NCBI GenBank assembly: GCA_002423305.1
Contig: DIVI01000128.1
Coordinates: forward strand, 1 to 8,128
Direction of reading: 5' to 3'
Length of the DNA stretch: 8,128 nt
Origin: Methylococcus sp. UBA6136
GTDB lineage: Bacteria > Pseudomonadota > Gammaproteobacteria > Methylococcales > Methylococcaceae
Position 1 is the stretch's first letter, and every line of letters starts with the position of its first letter. The position numbers were made by a program, and so were the translations under genes. Below, one piece after another: positions 6,689-8,128 of the stretch. Under the pieces are notes generated by a model. It did not search any database and was not told the DNA's origin. It was given only the letters and a program-made list of their open reading frames with translations.

Positions 6689-7279
6689 ATGATCGATGGC
6701 GTGGATAACGAAAAACGCCGATTTCTGACGAAGACGGCCACTGTGGTCGGCGCCGTGGGGGCGGGATTCCTTGCCGTGCCATTTGCCTCTTCGATGCGGC
6801 CCAGCGCCAAGGCCGAGGCCATGGGTGCCCCTGTTGAAGTCGATATTGAAAAACTGGAACCCGGCCAACGCGTTGTCGTGTTGTGGAGAGGCAAGCCCGT
6901 GTGGGTGGTCAGAAGAACTCCCGAGACATTGGCCGGATTGGTTGAGCTTGACGGGGTTTTGCTTGATCCACAGTCCGACCAGTCCGAACAACCGGCATCC
7001 AGCAAGAACGAAGCCAGAGCAATCAAGCCGGAGATTTTCGTTGCCGTCGGTGTTTGCACTCACCTCGGGTGTTCGCCTGTGTACCGTCCCGATATTGCCC
7101 CGGCTGATTTGGGTCCGGACTGGAAGGGCGGGTTTTTCTGTCCCTGCCACGGTTCAAAGTTTGATATGGCCGGTCGGGTATACAAGGGCGTACCGGCCCC
7201 GGTCAATCTGGAAATACCACCGTATTATTTCGTCAGCGATAAACGCATCGTGGTTGGTCTTGACGGGGAGAAGGCATAA
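6689..7279 (+). CDS. petA: PetA, Rieske iron-sulfur subunit of the cytochrome bc1 complex
   Basis: PetA carries a high-potential 2Fe-2S cluster that takes electrons from quinol at the Qo site and passes them to cytochrome c1. The 196 residues are the usual bacterial length. The N-terminus has a twin-arginine-type anchor: KRRFLTK at 9-15, then a hydrophobic helix at about 17-33 that stays as the membrane tether. The head domain carries both cluster boxes, CTHLGC (123-128) and CPCHGS (151-156). Cluster ligands are Cys123, His125, Cys151 and His154; Cys128 and Cys153 form the stabilising disulfide. Ser156 and the GxxY region (Tyr165 in GRVYKG) fit a high-potential cluster. The segment between about 92 and 113, with LLDPQSDQSEQPASSKNEAR, is typical of proteobacterial PetA. 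petB starts 2 bp after the stop. Confidence 0.97.
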   Translation: MIDGVDNEKRRFLTKTATVVGAVGAGFLAVPFASSMRPSAKAEAMGAPVEVDIEKLEPGQRVVVLWRGKPVWVVRRTPETLAGLVELDGVLLDPQSDQSEQPASSKNEARAIKPEIFVAVGVCTHLGCSPVYRPDIAPADLGPDWKGGFFCPCHGSKFDMAGRVYKGVPAPVNLEIPPYYFVSDKRIVVGLDGEKA

Positions 7280-7281
7280 AA

Positions 7282-8128
7282 ATGAGCAAGGGAACGAGCT
7301 TTCGCGAATGGCTGGACGAGCGCCTGCCAGTCACCAAGTTTTTTGAAGACCAATTACTGAAGTACTACGCACCCAAAAACTTCAATTTTCTCTACTTCTT
7401 TGGTTCCTTGGCACTTTTGGTGCTGGTTAACCAGATCGTGACCGGCATCGTGCTGGCCATGCATTACAAGCCCGCCGCCGAACTGGCTTTTGATTCCGTC
7501 GAATACATCATGCGGGATGTCGATTGGGGGTGGCTGCTTCGTTACCTCCACTCCACGGGTGCCTCGTTGTTCTTCGTGGTCATCTACATGCATATGTTCC
7601 GGGCCATTTTCTATGGTTCATTCAAAAAGCCGCGCGAACTCCTGTGGCTGTTCGGTATGGTCATCTTCGTCCTCCTCATGGCGGAGGCTTTCATGGGCTA
7701 TCTGTTGCCATGGGGTCAGATGTCCTATTGGGGGGCTCAGGTCATTATTTCCCTCTTTGGCGCGATACCGGTGATCGGTGAAGACCTTGCGACCTGGATT
7801 CGCGGCGATTACGTCATCGCCGATGCGACCCTGAACCGGTTCTTTGCCTTGCATGTAATTGCCGTGCCGCTGGCCATTCTGGGGCTCGTTGTATTGCATC
7901 TCGCAGCGCTGAGGACCACGGGCTCCAATAATCCGGATGGTATCGAGATCAAAAAGAACAGGGATCTCGTTGGTATTCCCAAAGATGGCATTCCCTTCCA
8001 TCCCTATTACACCGTCAAGGATCTGTATGTGGCGGGGCTGTTCATCACCATTTTTGCGTGGATAGTTTTCTATTCGCCCGAAATGGGTGGCTTGTTCCTT
8101 GAACATCCCAACTTCGATCCGGCTGACC
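7282..8128 (+). CDS. petB: PetB, cytochrome b subunit of the cytochrome bc1 complex (3' truncated by window end)
   Basis: The frame opens at ATG 7282 and stays open to the last base, giving 282 codons of an expected roughly 400 or more. The protein is the di-heme membrane subunit that holds the Qo and Qi quinone sites. Heme ligands by motif are His90 and His104 (RYLHSTGAS, YMHMFR) on helix B, and His191 and His206 (FFALHVIA, VVLHLAAL) on helix D. The helix D pair is 15 residues apart. Helices lie at about 36-60, 84-108, 119-140, 186-210 and 248-264. The Qo region GYLLPWGQMSYWGA (139-152) is intact. In the Qi region FHPYYTVKD keeps Lys246 and Asp247, but the residue five after His206 is Arg211 instead of the usual His (see findings). 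The PEWY/PDWY loop lies beyond the window. petC (cytochrome c1) is the expected next gene. Confidence 0.97.
   Translation, partial: MSKGTSFREWLDERLPVTKFFEDQLLKYYAPKNFNFLYFFGSLALLVLVNQIVTGIVLAMHYKPAAELAFDSVEYIMRDVDWGWLLRYLHSTGASLFFVVIYMHMFRAIFYGSFKKPRELLWLFGMVIFVLLMAEAFMGYLLPWGQMSYWGAQVIISLFGAIPVIGEDLATWIRGDYVIADATLNRFFALHVIAVPLAILGLVVLHLAALRTTGSNNPDGIEIKKNRDLVGIPKDGIPFHPYYTVKDLYVAGLFITIFAWIVFYSPEMGGLFLEHPNFDPAD

Noticed and set aside
6583..6708. Small open frame in the hisC-petA gap (ATG at 6583, about 41 codons, extendable back to 6466) as a leader peptide gene
   Set aside because: There is no ribosome binding site, it runs into the petA start in another frame, and its composition gives no recognisable protein.
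6771..7346. A 191-codon + strand open frame across petA and the start of petB
   Set aside because: It overlaps two certain genes with strong motifs and has no family features; it is a shadow frame.

Overview
The window is a dense, single-strand (all +) stretch of a proteobacterial chromosome, most likely a gammaproteobacterium. The run of lipid-transport genes, murA, hisG, hisD and hisC is the arrangement known from Pseudomonas and relatives. The protein sequences also fit this group: a MlaF tail with the DGPVPFxYPAxDY pattern, a short-form HisG, and a Rieske/cytochrome b pair. A sulfur-oxidising or Chromatiales-like lineage is possible because petAB follows hisC directly, but nothing here proves it.

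Bases 1-2122 carry the end of mlaF (its 5' part lies before the window), mlaE, mlaD and mlaB. Together these encode the inner-membrane MlaFEDB complex, which moves phospholipids between the inner membrane and the periplasm to maintain outer-membrane asymmetry. The periplasmic carrier gene mlaC, normally between mlaD and mlaB, is absent, and so is the BolA-like ibaG normally between mlaB and murA. Bases 2154-3419 are murA, the first committed step of peptidoglycan synthesis. Bases 3434-6469 are hisG, hisD and hisC. They are tightly packed with 4-bp and 8-bp overlaps and encode the first step, the last two oxidations and the transamination of histidine synthesis. All of this looks like one transcription unit of envelope and histidine genes.

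Bases 6470-6688 form the only sizeable non-coding gap. It holds a 10-bp stem hairpin soon after hisC, a candidate sigma70 promoter, a perfect 7+1+7 dyad that resembles an operator, and a longer-range inverted repeat just before the petA ribosome binding site. This is a convincing boundary between two operons. Bases 6689-8128 are petA (Rieske iron-sulfur protein) and the first 282 codons of petB (cytochrome b), two subunits of the cytochrome bc1 complex. petB has no stop within the window and petC would be expected next.

I see no mobile element, CRISPR array, tRNA, rRNA or new defence or biosynthetic system. The points most worth a second look are the loss of mlaC and ibaG from the cluster, an Arg in place of the usual quinone-reduction-site His in cytochrome b, and the structured petA leader.
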